Source: SLRI01 sp942491185
GTDB taxonomy: Bacteria > Pseudomonadota > Alphaproteobacteria > Geminicoccales > Geminicoccaceae
Length of the DNA: 64,000 nt
Direction: 5' to 3'
NCBI GenBank assembly: GCA_942491185.1
Contig: CALOAB010000015.1
Coordinates: forward strand, 186,001 to 250,000
Numbering within the stretch: the first letter of the stretch is position 1; each line of letters opens with the position of its first letter. Below the pieces are notes generated by a model, which saw only the letters and a list, made by a program, of their open reading frames with translations, was not told the origin of the DNA and searched no databases. Made by a program: the position numbers and the translations under genes. Of the stretch, positions 38,813 through 47,279 are shown in pieces.

Positions 38813-39015
38813 CGAAGCGCGATGTCGCTCTCGATCTCATGGGCAAGATCGATCGTGCCGACGGTCAGCACGACCTTGGCCGATAAGACCTCGTCGCCCT
38901 TAAGACGGTCGTCGGCGATGGCCGCCCGCACCGCCTGCTCGATCTCCCGCTGGCTGGACACGCCCACCTGCTTCAGGAACTTGCGCAGCGCCATGTTGAA
39001 GACGTCCTCGTCCAT
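38809..39015 (-). CDS. DUF6494 family protein
   Basis: 68 residues from ATG 39015: MDEDVFNMALRKFLKQVGVSSQREIEQAVRAA...GTIDLAHEIESDIALR, closely matching the short DUF6494 family of Proteobacteria. An upstream in-frame start would add 10 unconserved residues. Function unknown. It overlaps the ligase-like gene by 4 bp, so they are translationally coupled. Confidence 0.8.
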   Translation of the reverse strand: MDEDVFNMALRKFLKQVGVSSQREIEQAVRAAIADDRLKGDEVLSAKVVLTVGTIDLAHEIESDIALR

Positions 39016-39109
39016 CACACCCCTCCATCTGCCGACCGGCAGCACCGCCGTTCTACTGTCAGCCTATACTACCGCAGATTGATACAAGCAGTAAGGCTGA
39101 AGCCGTTTT

Positions 39110-40204
39110 CTAAAGAAGGCGACCATCCCGCCAGACCGCCTCGACGACACCGTCCGAGCCCAGCGCCACGAGATCGGCGCGGGCGCCCGGCGCGATCCGG
39201 CCGCGATCGTCGAGGCCGAGATACCAGGCGGCGATGGTGCTGGTGCGCCGCACCGCGTCTTCCACCCCGAGCCCGAGCGACAGCCAGTTGGCAAAGCCGC
39301 GATCCATGGTGAGCACGCTGCCGGCGAGCGTGCCGTCGGCGAGCCGAACCGCGGGCCCGCGCTTCTCGATTTTGTGGCTGCCCAGCCGATAGGCGCCATC
39401 CGGCATACCGGCGGCCGCGACCGCATCGGTGATGCCGTAGAGCTCCGGCACGGCACGCAGCGCCGCCAGCACCGCCCCCGCCTCGACATGCTGAAAATCG
39501 AGAATCAGCTCGGCGTGGCGGGCATGCGCCAGCGCACAGCCGACGGCACCGGCCTTGCGATGCTGCAAAGGCGTCATTGCATTGTAGAGATGGGTAAAGC
39601 CCGACGCCCCAGCGGCGAGCGCAGCCTCGGCCACAGCGTAGCTGCAGCGCGTGTGCCCCAGTTGCGCCCTCACCCCATGGCCCGTGAACCACGCGAGCAG
39701 CCGCCCGTCCGTGTCGATCTCGGGCGCCATGGTCGCGACCCGGATGGCGGCCAGATCGTGCAGCTCGGCCACGAGATCGAGATCCGGCGGGATGGCGAAG
39801 GGCGGCTGCGCGCCCAGGGCGTCTGGGCTGATGAACGGCCCTTCGAGATGCACGCCCAGCACTTCTGCGCCATCCGGTGCGGGTTCCGCCATGGCCTCGC
39901 CGATGCCGGCGAAGCTGGTCCGCAATGTCGCTTCGGGCGCCGTCACGGTGGTTGCGAGCAAGGTCGTCGTGCCATGCTGCCTATGGAACCGGGCCATGGT
40001 GCGAACCGCGTCCGGCCCTTCCATCACGTCGGCACCGCCGCCGCCATGCACGTGGAGATCGACGAAGCCCGGCACGATCAGCCGCTCGGCGGTGACCCGC
40101 GCATCCGGCTCGATCGCTGTGATCTGATGGGTGAAGTCGAGCCGGCCCCTGACGATACCTTGTTCGGTGACGATCCGCCCCTCGATGGTCGTACGCTCGG
40201 TCAC
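39110..40204 (-). CDS. nagA: N-acetylglucosamine-6-phosphate deacetylase
   Basis: 364 residues from GTG 40204, which overlaps the GntR stop (GTGA). Amidohydrolase fold: VPGFVDLHVHGGGGADVMEG with the metal His-x-His, GVHLEGPFISPDALGAQPP with the metal Glu, HLYNAMTPLQHRKAGAVG with a His, and YGITDAVAAAGMPDG with the catalytic Asp. It converts GlcNAc-6-phosphate to GlcN-6-phosphate, between MurQ or the kinase and NagB-II. Last gene of the minus-strand amino-sugar operon. Confidence 0.93.
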   Translation of the reverse strand: MTERTTIEGRIVTEQGIVRGRLDFTHQITAIEPDARVTAERLIVPGFVDLHVHGGGGADVMEGPDAVRTMARFHRQHGTTTLLATTVTAPEATLRTSFAGIGEAMAEPAPDGAEVLGVHLEGPFISPDALGAQPPFAIPPDLDLVAELHDLAAIRVATMAPEIDTDGRLLAWFTGHGVRAQLGHTRCSYAVAEAALAAGASGFTHLYNAMTPLQHRKAGAVGCALAHARHAELILDFQHVEAGAVLAALRAVPELYGITDAVAAAGMPDGAYRLGSHKIEKRGPAVRLADGTLAGSVLTMDRGFANWLSLGLGVEDAVRRTSTIAAWYLGLDDRGRIAPGARADLVALGSDGVVEAVWRDGRLL

Positions 40205-40983
40205 GCCACGCCACCGGGCCCACGCCGCATCTCGGCGACGAAGTCGTAGCGATCGGCGCGGTAGATCGAGCGGGTCAGCTCGATCGGCCGGTCGTCGGTG
40301 AGAAAACCCTGACGCACCGTGGCCATCACAGGGGTGCCGACCGGCAGCTGCAAATGCTCGGCGTCGCTGGCGCCGAGTGCTGTGGCGCGCAGATGCTGCA
40401 GCGCTCGCACGGGCTCCAGGCCATCGGCACGCAGCGCTGCGTAGAGCGACTGGTCTACCACGGTCGGGTCCGGCAGGTAGCGGGCCGGGATGGCGGCCCG
40501 CTCGATGCACATCGGCTCGCCGTCGGCGAAGCGCAGCCGAACGAAGCGGCAGACATCGTCGCCGGGACCGAGATTGAGCGCCATGGTCTCGTCAGGCGAC
40601 GCCCGGCCGCGGCCCCGCTCGAGCCAGCGAAAGCTCGACGTCCGGCCACGCGCCGCCATGTCCTCGGTGAAGCCGGAAAGCCGGGCCAATGGCTGCTCGA
40701 AGCGCGCCGCGATGAAGTTGCCGGAACCGTGCCGGGAGACCACCTTGCCGCGCCGCGTCAGCTCGTCGAGCGCCTTCCTGACGGTCGTCCGCGACACGTC
40801 CAGCGCCTCGGCCAGGATGCGCTCGGGCGGCAGCGGATCGCCATCCTTGTAGAGACCGCCGCTGATCGCCGCTTCCAGCCGCTCGACCAGCTGCAGGTAG
40901 AGCGGGCCGGACCCGGCCGGGTCGGGCTGCAGCGCCATCAGCCGCCGCTCGTCGGCGCTGTCACCCAGTGCACTAGCCGTCAT
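40201..40983 (-). CDS. GntR/HutC-family regulator of amino-sugar genes
   Basis: 260 residues from ATG 40983 (a TTG at 40995 is also in frame). Winged-helix GntR N-terminus: YLQLVERLEAAISGGLYKDGDPLPPERILAEALDVSRTTVRKALDELTRRG. The C-terminal UTRA-like effector domain starts near RLSGFTEDMAARG and includes CIERAAIPARYLPDP. The family members NagR/NagQ and DasR sense GlcNAc-6-P or GlcN-6-P. It sits between the transporter ATPase (8 bp upstream) and nagA (overlap). Likely operator: the mirrored ATACCAAAAAG elements near 46.2-46.35 kb (inference). Confidence 0.88.
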   Translation of the reverse strand: MTASALGDSADERRLMALQPDPAGSGPLYLQLVERLEAAISGGLYKDGDPLPPERILAEALDVSRTTVRKALDELTRRGKVVSRHGSGNFIAARFEQPLARLSGFTEDMAARGRTSSFRWLERGRGRASPDETMALNLGPGDDVCRFVRLRFADGEPMCIERAAIPARYLPDPTVVDQSLYAALRADGLEPVRALQHLRATALGASDAEHLQLPVGTPVMATVRQGFLTDDRPIELTRSIYRADRYDFVAEMRRGPGGVA

Positions 40984-40991
40984 CGTTGCGC

Positions 40992-42059
40992 TCAAGCGGC
41001 AAGCCGCTGCTGGGTACCGGCATCAAAGAGATGCGCCGCTCGCGGCTTGAGGTCGAGCCCGACCACCTCGTCGAGCCGAACATCGTTCTCCGGCGGCACC
41101 TCGACGACGATCCGGCTGCCCTCCTCGAGCTCGAGATGCAGATAGGACTCGCGCCCCAGATACTCGTTCAGCACCACCTTGCCGCGGACCGGCGCCGCCT
41201 CGCTCGAGCCCACGGCGAAGCCGTCCGGGCGGACGCCGAGGACGACATCGCCTGCCGGCTGCGCCAGCTCGGCCACCGGCAGAGCACCGCCACGCGTGAG
41301 GTCGACCCGCCCGGCCTCGCCGGCACGGCCCTCGAGGAAGTTCATCTTGGGCGAGCCGATGAAGCCGGCGACGAACAGGTTGGCCGGCGTCCGGTAGAGG
41401 TCCGACGGGCTGCCCACCTGCTGGACGACGCCCTCGTGCATGACGACGATCCGATCCGCCAGCGTCATCGCCTCGACCTGGTCGTGGGTGACGTAGACCA
41501 TGGTGGCACCGAGCTGCTTGTGCAGCCGGCCGATCTCGAAGCGCACCTGCGCCCGGAGCGCGGCATCGAGGTTGGAGAGCGGCTCGTCGAAGAGAAAGAC
41601 GCCCGGATGGCGGACGATGGCCCGGCCGATGGCGACCCGCTGCCGCTGGCCGCCGGAAAGCTCGGAAGGCCGCCGGTCGAGCAGCGGCCCGAGCTCGAGG
41701 ATGCGCGCCGCCTCCTTGATCCGCTCGTCGATCACCTCCTTGGCCGTGCCCGCCTGCTTGAGGCCCAGCGCCCAGTTCCCGGCGACGTCGAGATGCGGGT
41801 AGAGCGCGTAAGACTGGAAGACCATGGCGATGCCGCGCTTGGCCGGCGGCAGATGGTCGACAACGTCGCTGCCGATGCTGATCCGGCCGGCGGTCTGGTC
41901 CTCGAGCCCGGCGATGATCCGCAGAAGCGTGGACTTGCCGCAGCCCGAGGGCCCGAGCAGCACGATGAACTCGCCGTCCTGGATGTCGAGGTCGACGCCC
42001 TTGAGGACATCCACCTTGCCGAAGGACTTGCGGACGGAGTCGATCTTGAGCTGTGCCAT
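40992..42059 (-). CDS. Carbohydrate ABC transporter ATP-binding protein (UgpC/MsmK-like)
   Basis: 355 residues. Walker A GPSGCGKSTLL (about 38-48), Q-loop MVFQSYALYPHL, signature LSGGQRQRVAIGRAI, Walker B VFLFDEPLSNLDAALR, H-loop YVTHDQVEAMTLADR. A C-terminal TOBE/MalK-type domain follows. It powers the sugar transporter whose permeases and binding protein precede it on the same strand. Cytoplasmic face of the inner membrane. Confidence 0.93.
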   Translation of the reverse strand: MAQLKIDSVRKSFGKVDVLKGVDLDIQDGEFIVLLGPSGCGKSTLLRIIAGLEDQTAGRISIGSDVVDHLPPAKRGIAMVFQSYALYPHLDVAGNWALGLKQAGTAKEVIDERIKEAARILELGPLLDRRPSELSGGQRQRVAIGRAIVRHPGVFLFDEPLSNLDAALRAQVRFEIGRLHKQLGATMVYVTHDQVEAMTLADRIVVMHEGVVQQVGSPSDLYRTPANLFVAGFIGSPKMNFLEGRAGEAGRVDLTRGGALPVAELAQPAGDVVLGVRPDGFAVGSSEAAPVRGKVVLNEYLGRESYLHLELEEGSRIVVEVPPENDVRLDEVVGLDLKPRAAHLFDAGTQQRLAA

Positions 42060-42093
42060 GATGAGGCTCCTCAGGTGAATGCCGCGCGGGCGG

Positions 42094-42933
42094 CTACTTC
42101 ACCGCGCCGGAGGTGATGCCGCGGATGAGCTGCTTGGAGAAGACGAGGTAGAGGACGAGCACCGGCAGGATCGCGAGCGAGAGCCCGGCCAAGACCGCGT
42201 TCCAGTTGGTGACGAACTGGCCGATGAAGACCTGGGTGCCGAGCGTGATCGTCTTCACCGCCTCGCCGGGAGCGAGGATCAGGGGGAACCAGAGGTCGTT
42301 CCAGATCGGGATCATGGTGAAGACTGCGACCGTCGCCATGGCCGGGCGGACCAGCGGCAGGACGATGCGAAAGAAGATCGTGTACTCGCTGAGCCCGTCG
42401 ATCCTGGCCGCATCCTTGAGGTCCTTCGACACCCCGCGCATGAACTCGGAGAGGATGAAGATGCAGAGCGGCAGGCCGTTCGCCGTATAGACCAGGACCA
42501 GTGCGGTTCGCGTGTTCACGAGGTTGGTCGCCACCATAAGCTCGAGGATGCCCACCGTGCCGAGACGGATCGGGATCATGATGCCGATCGCCAGATAGAG
42601 GCCCATCAGCGGGTTGAACGGAAAGCGGTACTCGGCGAGCGCGAAGGCGGCCATCGCCCCCAAGAGCAGCACCAGCGCCAAGGCCATGACGGTGACGATC
42701 GTGCTATTGGCGAAATAGAGCAGGAAATTGCCCTGCTCGAGCACGGTGGCGTAGCCGGCGAGCGAGAAGCTCTCGACGGATGGCGGGGTCATCGGGCTCT
42801 GGAAGATGGCGCGCCGATCCTTGAGCGAGTTGATCAGGATCAGCACGACCGGAAAAAGCGCGATGATCGTGTAGACGACGAGGATGCCGTGAGCGGCGAG
42901 CTCGGATGGCATGGAGCGGCGGGCGCTGTTCAT
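42094..42933 (-). CDS. Carbohydrate ABC transporter permease (MalG type)
   Basis: 279 residues with six membrane helices, starting AAHGILVVYTIIALFPVVLILINSLKD. The EAA loop for ATPase contact reads DAARIDGLSEYTIFFRIVLPLVRPA. The C-terminus RGITSGAVK is the usual MalG-type ending. It is encoded 15 bp after the MalF-type permease and 34 bp before the ATPase gene. Confidence 0.92.
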   Translation of the reverse strand: MNSARRSMPSELAAHGILVVYTIIALFPVVLILINSLKDRRAIFQSPMTPPSVESFSLAGYATVLEQGNFLLYFANSTIVTVMALALVLLLGAMAAFALAEYRFPFNPLMGLYLAIGIMIPIRLGTVGILELMVATNLVNTRTALVLVYTANGLPLCIFILSEFMRGVSKDLKDAARIDGLSEYTIFFRIVLPLVRPAMATVAVFTMIPIWNDLWFPLILAPGEAVKTITLGTQVFIGQFVTNWNAVLAGLSLAILPVLVLYLVFSKQLIRGITSGAVK

Positions 42934-42948
42934 GAGTGTGTCCCCATC

Positions 42949-43917
42949 TCAGAATTCGTACCGGCGGACGCGACGCTGCACGCCCCAGAGATAGGCCATC
43001 ACGCCCACCAGGATGATCAGGAACATCGCCGCCGCCACGGTCGCCCCCATGTGCGGGTCGCCGAGCTCGAGCTGGTGGCCGAAGAAGGTGCGGTAGAGGA
43101 AGGTGCCCAGGATGTCGGTCGAGTAGTCCGGGCCGGCCAAGGCACCCTGGACCGCGTAGATCAGGTCGAAGGCGTTGAAATTGCCGATGAAGGTGAGGAT
43201 CGAGATGATCCCGATGGTCGGCCAGATCAGCGGCAGCTTGACCTTGAAGAAGAGCGACATGCCGCGCACGCCGTCGAGATTGGCCGCCTCGCTGATGTCC
43301 TCGGGGATCGAGAGCAGGGCCGCGTAGATCAGCATCATCGGGATGCCGACATACTGCCAGACCGAGATCAGCGCCAAGGTGGTGAGTGCCGAGCCCTCCT
43401 TGCCGAGCCAGGGGCCGAACAGCGACTCCAGGCCGACCAGCCCGAGCAGCGTCTCCGACACGCCCCAGATCGGGCTCAAGATCAGCTTCCAGGCAAAGCC
43501 GATGATCACCACCGACAGCATCGCCGGCACGAAGATCGCGGTCCGATAGAAGGTGCGCCCCGGCAGATAGGTCATCGACAGGAGGGCCGCGAGCATCACG
43601 CCGATCGGGTTCTGCACCAGCATGTGGATGACGAAGAAGTAGAAGTTGTTGCCGAGCGCATTCCAGAACTGCTCGGCCCAGCGGTCGTCGAGGAACAGGC
43701 GCTCGAAATTGGCGAGCCCGACCCAGAAGCGGACACCGGCGTCCGTTCGATCGAAGAACGAGAGCCGCAGCGTCTCGGCCAGCGGGTAGATCATCACCGC
43801 GGTGTAGAGCAGCACGGCCGGCGCCAGGAAGACGACGATGTGCCAGGGAAACGGCTTGCGCCGGATGGGCTCGCTGGCGGCCGCCGCAGCCGAGAGCTGC
43901 TGCTGCATGGTGATCAC
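42949..43917 (-). CDS. Carbohydrate ABC transporter permease (MalF type)
   Basis: 322 residues, six helices; first helix HIVVFLAPAVLLYTAVMIYPLAETLRLSFFD. EAA loop: EAANLDGVRGMSLFFKVKLPLIWPTI. Forms the channel with the MalG-type partner encoded next. Follows the binding-protein gene by about 100 bp. Confidence 0.92.
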   Translation of the reverse strand: MITMQQQLSAAAAASEPIRRKPFPWHIVVFLAPAVLLYTAVMIYPLAETLRLSFFDRTDAGVRFWVGLANFERLFLDDRWAEQFWNALGNNFYFFVIHMLVQNPIGVMLAALLSMTYLPGRTFYRTAIFVPAMLSVVIIGFAWKLILSPIWGVSETLLGLVGLESLFGPWLGKEGSALTTLALISVWQYVGIPMMLIYAALLSIPEDISEAANLDGVRGMSLFFKVKLPLIWPTIGIISILTFIGNFNAFDLIYAVQGALAGPDYSTDILGTFLYRTFFGHQLELGDPHMGATVAAAMFLIILVGVMAYLWGVQRRVRRYEF

Positions 43918-44016
43918 TTCCGCTGGTTGGGTGGTGCCACTGTTGAGCGGGTCGGCGCTCGCGGTGTGGCGGCCGACGGTCGGGCCACTGCCCGCCGCCG
44001 GCCGTACCTGTGCCGC

Positions 44017-45267
44017 CTATTGCTGCGGCTCGTACCAGGACGCGAGACCGTCCTGGAGCCGTGCCGTGGCTTCCTCGGGCGTCATCGTGCCGTTGATGAC
44101 GTTGGCCGAGACGACCCACATGTCGTTCCACAAGTTCGGCGTGCCGCGGCTCAAGATCTGGTGCGCCAGGCGGATCGACGAGGCGCATTCCTGCCGCCAG
44201 CCGATGAACTCCTGGGCGATCGGATCCTCGAGCGTGATGTCGTGGTTGGAGAGCGAGAAGAAGCCGGGCAGCGCGTTGGAGTAGAGCTCGGCGAACTCGG
44301 CCGAGCCGACCCACTCGATGAAGTTCCGCGCCGCTTCCTGGTTCGCGCTCGCCGGGTTGATGCCCAACCCGATATCGACATGGTCGCTGATGAAGCACTC
44401 GTCGCCAGCGTTCGCGACCGGCGGCTTGAAGGCGCCCATCTCGAAGAACGCGTCGCGCTGGAAGGGCGAGATCTCCCAGGAACCGGTAGGATAGATGGCG
44501 GCCCGGCCCAGCGTGAAGAGGTTCTGGCTGTCCGGATAAGACTGCGCCTCGAAGCCCGACGGCAAATAGTCGGCCCAGCGCGCCAGCGTCTGGTACGGCG
44601 CCACATAGGCCTCGTCGGTGAGCGCCGCCTCGCCATTGATCAGCGCCAGGCGACCGTCCTCGCCCTGCCAGTAGCTCGGGCCGATATTGGTGTAGCCCAT
44701 GGTCGCCGCTTCCCACTGATCGGCGGTGCCCATGGCCATCGGCTCATAAGTGCCGTCCGCCTTGATGGCGTCGAGCACGGCGAAGAACTCCTCCTCCGTG
44801 GTCGGAACCTCGAGCCCGAGCTCGGCGAAGGCCTCCTTGTTGTACATGAAGCCGTGGATCACGGACGCCATCGGCATGCAGAACGTGGCGCTGCCGTCAT
44901 CCGTGCTCCAGGCGGCGGTCGCCGTCTCGGGGAAGTCGGCAAGCTCCGCCATGCCGGAGAGATCGACCAGGTGGCCACGATTGAAGAGCTGCAGCGAGGC
45001 GTCGAACGGCCGACAGGTGATCAGATCACCGGCGGTGCCGCCGTCCAGCTTGGCATTCAAAGCGGCGTTGTACTCGGCGGGAGCGGTCGGCTGGAAGCGC
45101 ACCTCGATATCCGGGTGCTGCGCGTTGAAGGCCGGGATGATGACGTCTTGCCAGATCGAGATGTCGTCATTGCGCCAGCTCTCGATCACCAGTTCCTCGG
45201 CCATGGCCGGAGCCGTGATCGCAAAGCCGGCGGCGAGCGCCACCATGGCGGTCGAAGTCTTCCGCAT
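44017..45267 (-). CDS. ABC transporter sugar-binding protein
   Basis: 416 residues. Signal peptide (MRKTSTAMVALAAGFAITAPAMAEE) followed by the type I extracellular solute-binding fold: VIESWRNDDISIWQDVIIPAFNAQHPDIEVRF. The genes around it (murQ, nagA, kinase, NagB-II) make an amino sugar such as GlcNAc, MurNAc or a disaccharide the likely ligand (inference). It lies 25 bp after murQ on the same strand. Periplasmic. Confidence 0.9.
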   Translation of the reverse strand: MRKTSTAMVALAAGFAITAPAMAEELVIESWRNDDISIWQDVIIPAFNAQHPDIEVRFQPTAPAEYNAALNAKLDGGTAGDLITCRPFDASLQLFNRGHLVDLSGMAELADFPETATAAWSTDDGSATFCMPMASVIHGFMYNKEAFAELGLEVPTTEEEFFAVLDAIKADGTYEPMAMGTADQWEAATMGYTNIGPSYWQGEDGRLALINGEAALTDEAYVAPYQTLARWADYLPSGFEAQSYPDSQNLFTLGRAAIYPTGSWEISPFQRDAFFEMGAFKPPVANAGDECFISDHVDIGLGINPASANQEAARNFIEWVGSAEFAELYSNALPGFFSLSNHDITLEDPIAQEFIGWRQECASSIRLAHQILSRGTPNLWNDMWVVSANVINGTMTPEEATARLQDGLASWYEPQQ

Positions 45268-45292
45268 TGAGATGCCTCCTATGGGTTATGGA

Positions 45293-46195
45293 TCAGGTTT
45301 CGTGGATGGGTTCGGGTTCGATGTTGCGGGCCACGCGCAGATTGCCGCCGGCCGCCTCGAGGCATTGCCGCGCCTCCGCCAGCGACAGACCGTCGATCAA
45401 GAGCACGGCGAGCTTGACGTCGTGGCCGGCCTCGTCGTGCGCCGCCTTGGCCGCCTGCGCGCTGCAGCCGGTGATGGTCTGGACCATGTTGCGGCCACGC
45501 TCGACCAGCTTGGCGTTGGACGCCACGACGTTGACCATCAGTCCGTCATAAACGCGGCCGAGCGCGGTCATCAGCTGGGTGGAGAAGAGGTTGAGCGCGA
45601 TCTTCTGCGCCGTGCCCGCGGTCATCCTGGTCGAGCCCGCGAGAAACTCGGGGCCACTGTCGAGCAGCACGCCATGCTCGGCCTCGACGAGAAGCGGTGC
45701 GCCCGGGTTATTCGCCATGGCGATGGTCAGGGCGCCGTGTTTCCGGGCACTGACGATCGCAGCCCGCGTGTAGGCCGTCGTGCCCGACGCAGCGAGGCCC
45801 ACGACCACGTCACGCCGGCCGATGCCGTGCCGCTCGATCTCGCCCTTCCCGGCATCGCCATCGTCTTCCGCGCCCTCGCGGGACTGGACCAACGCCGCCT
45901 CGCCGCCGGCGATCAAGTAGAGCAGCCGCTCGTGCGGCCAGCCGAAGGTGGGAAAGAGCTCGACGCCGTCCTGCACGGCAAGCCGCCCCGAAGCGCCGGC
46001 GCCGGCATAGACCAGGCGCCCGCTGCCGTCGCGGAGCACGTCTGCCGCCGCCTCGATAGCCGTCGCCAGGGCCGGCAGCGCCTGCCGCACGCCCATGAGC
46101 GCACCGAGCTGATGGTCGAGCATGGCGCCCAGCGCCTCGTCGGTCGGCCAGCGATCGGCGCTGCGAAAACGTTCCAGGCGTCGTTCGGTTTGCAT
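45293..46195 (-). CDS. murQ: N-acetylmuramic acid 6-phosphate etherase
   Basis: 300 residues from ATG 46195, with GGAGG upstream; the long upstream extension crosses the divergent promoter region and is not coding. SIS-type fold: ALGAMLDHQLGALMGVRQALPALATAIEAAADVL, RLVYAGAGASGRLAVQDGVELFPTFG, the GEDDG-like EGAEDDGDAG segment, and GLAASGTTAYTRAAI. The C-terminal helical part (LIDGLSLAEARQCLEAAGGNLRVA) is family-typical. It removes lactate from MurNAc-6-P to give GlcNAc-6-P. First gene of the minus-strand operon. Confidence 0.92.
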   Translation of the reverse strand: MQTERRLERFRSADRWPTDEALGAMLDHQLGALMGVRQALPALATAIEAAADVLRDGSGRLVYAGAGASGRLAVQDGVELFPTFGWPHERLLYLIAGGEAALVQSREGAEDDGDAGKGEIERHGIGRRDVVVGLAASGTTAYTRAAIVSARKHGALTIAMANNPGAPLLVEAEHGVLLDSGPEFLAGSTRMTAGTAQKIALNLFSTQLMTALGRVYDGLMVNVVASNAKLVERGRNMVQTITGCSAQAAKAAHDEAGHDVKLAVLLIDGLSLAEARQCLEAAGGNLRVARNIEPEPIHET

Positions 46196-46217
46196 CTCGG
46201 CCTCCGTTGCTGCGAGA

Positions 46218-46245
46218 AAGATACCAAAAAGAAACCTCTTGGCAA
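46218..46245 (-). promoter_or_regulatory. Promoter of the murQ operon
   Basis: On the minus strand: -35 TTGCCA (46245-46240), 16-bp spacer, -10 TATCTT (46223-46218). Predicted start near 46211 gives a 16-nt leader that still includes the murQ ribosome site. Mirrors the plus-strand promoter at 46323-46352. Confidence 0.6.
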
Positions 46246-46349
46246 GTGGTTTTCCTTCGACTCCCGAGGGAGCGGACAAAACTTCGGTTTTTCGCCCAAT
46301 TCGGAGGCAAGACGAAATGACCTTGCCAGATGTGGTTGCTTTTTGGTAT
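46221..46349. promoter_or_regulatory. Mirrored operator-like repeats between murQ and kinase genes
   Basis: ATACCAAAAAGAAAC (46221-46235) and its inverted copy GTTGCTTTTTGGTAT (46335-46349) match at 14 of 15 positions. Further in, TGGCAAG / CTTGCCA also repeat in mirror order. The elements overlap both spacers and the -10 boxes, so one regulator could control both directions. The GntR protein of this cluster is the obvious candidate (inference). Confidence 0.6.
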
Positions 46350-46352
46350 TCA
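46323..46352 (+). promoter_or_regulatory. Promoter of the kinase / NagB-II genes
   Basis: -35 TTGCCA (46323-46328), 18-bp spacer, -10 TATTCA (46347-46352). The predicted start is at or next to the kinase ATG at 46359, so the mRNA may be leaderless; no Shine-Dalgarno sequence is seen there. Confidence 0.5.
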
Positions 46353-46358
46353 TTGCGG

Positions 46359-47267
46359 ATGAGCGAAGAGCCCCTGATCCTCGCCGTCGACGGCGGTGCC
46401 ACCAAGACCCGCGCCGCCCTCTCGACCAAAGCCGGCGCCGCGCTCGGCGAAGCCGTCGGCGGCCCGTGCAACCTCTTCCAGGACCCGGCAGGCGGCCTCG
46501 CCGAGATCCAGGCCCTCTGGCGCCAGCTCGCCGCGACAGCCGGCCTCGACCCGGACGCCGCTGCCCGCCGCACCACGCTGAGCGCCGGGCTCGCCGGCGC
46601 CAACTCGGCTGGCAGCAAGAGCCGGCTGGACGCGGCCCTCCCCGAATTCGCGGAACGCCACCTCTCGACCGATGGCTACACCTCGCTGCTGGGTGCTACC
46701 GCCGGCCGCCCGGGTGCCCTGCTCGCCATCGGCACGGGCGTCGTCGGCTACCGGCTGCTCGCCTCGGGCGAGCTCTTGAAGCTCTCCGGCTGGGGCTTTC
46801 CGGTGGGCGATCGCGGCGGCGGCGCCTGGCTCGGCCTCACCGCCGTGGGCGATTGGCTCGAGGCCCGGGACCGCTACCTGGACGCGCCCGGGAGCACGCT
46901 CTGGCCACGGCTTCAGGCACTTCTCGGCGACACCACCGGCGACATTCTCGGCTGGCTCAAGACGGCGCGGCCGGCCGAGCTCGCGAGCCTCGCACCGATG
47001 GTCATCGAGGCGGCCGCCGCCGGCGACGCCAAGGGCCAGGCCCTGCTCGACCTGGCCGCCGACCACCATGTCCGCCTCGCCCTGGCACTGACCCCGTCAC
47101 CGGACGAGCAGCTCGTGCTCGGCGGCGGGCTCGGCACCGTCTTCCGCCCGGCCATCGAGATCGCTCTCGGCCCGGCCCTTGCCGATGCCGGCCGCACCGC
47201 CGCACCGCTCGAGGGCGCCCGGCTCATCGCCCTCGGCCGCAATCCCGCCGAGTTCACCCAGGACTGA
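46359..47267 (+). CDS. BadF/BadG/BcrA/BcrD-type amino-sugar kinase (NagK/MurK-like)
   Basis: 302 residues from ATG 46359. ATP-binding ASKHA fold: LILAVDGGATKTRAAL (phosphate-1), GALLAIGTGVVGYRL (phosphate-2) and QLVLGGGLGTVFRP near the C-terminus. GlcNAc kinases and the dual-specificity MurNAc/GlcNAc kinase MurK belong to this family. With MurQ divergent and no PTS genes, phosphorylation of MurNAc and/or GlcNAc after ABC uptake is the likely role. Frames upstream of 46359 overlap the promoter and are not coding. Confidence 0.87.
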   Translation: MSEEPLILAVDGGATKTRAALSTKAGAALGEAVGGPCNLFQDPAGGLAEIQALWRQLAATAGLDPDAAARRTTLSAGLAGANSAGSKSRLDAALPEFAERHLSTDGYTSLLGATAGRPGALLAIGTGVVGYRLLASGELLKLSGWGFPVGDRGGGAWLGLTAVGDWLEARDRYLDAPGSTLWPRLQALLGDTTGDILGWLKTARPAELASLAPMVIEAAAAGDAKGQALLDLAADHHVRLALALTPSPDEQLVLGGGLGTVFRPAIEIALGPALADAGRTAAPLEGARLIALGRNPAEFTQD

Positions 47268-47279
47268 ACGGACCAACCG

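Noticed and set aside
42079..45270. 1063-codon plus-strand frame opposite the sugar ABC genes
   Set aside because: Low-complexity, His/Asp/Arg-rich translation opposite four recognised transporter genes; compositional artefact.
46196..46618. N-terminal extension of murQ
   Set aside because: It would cross the divergent promoters and the kinase gene; the conserved protein starts at 46195 behind GGAGG.
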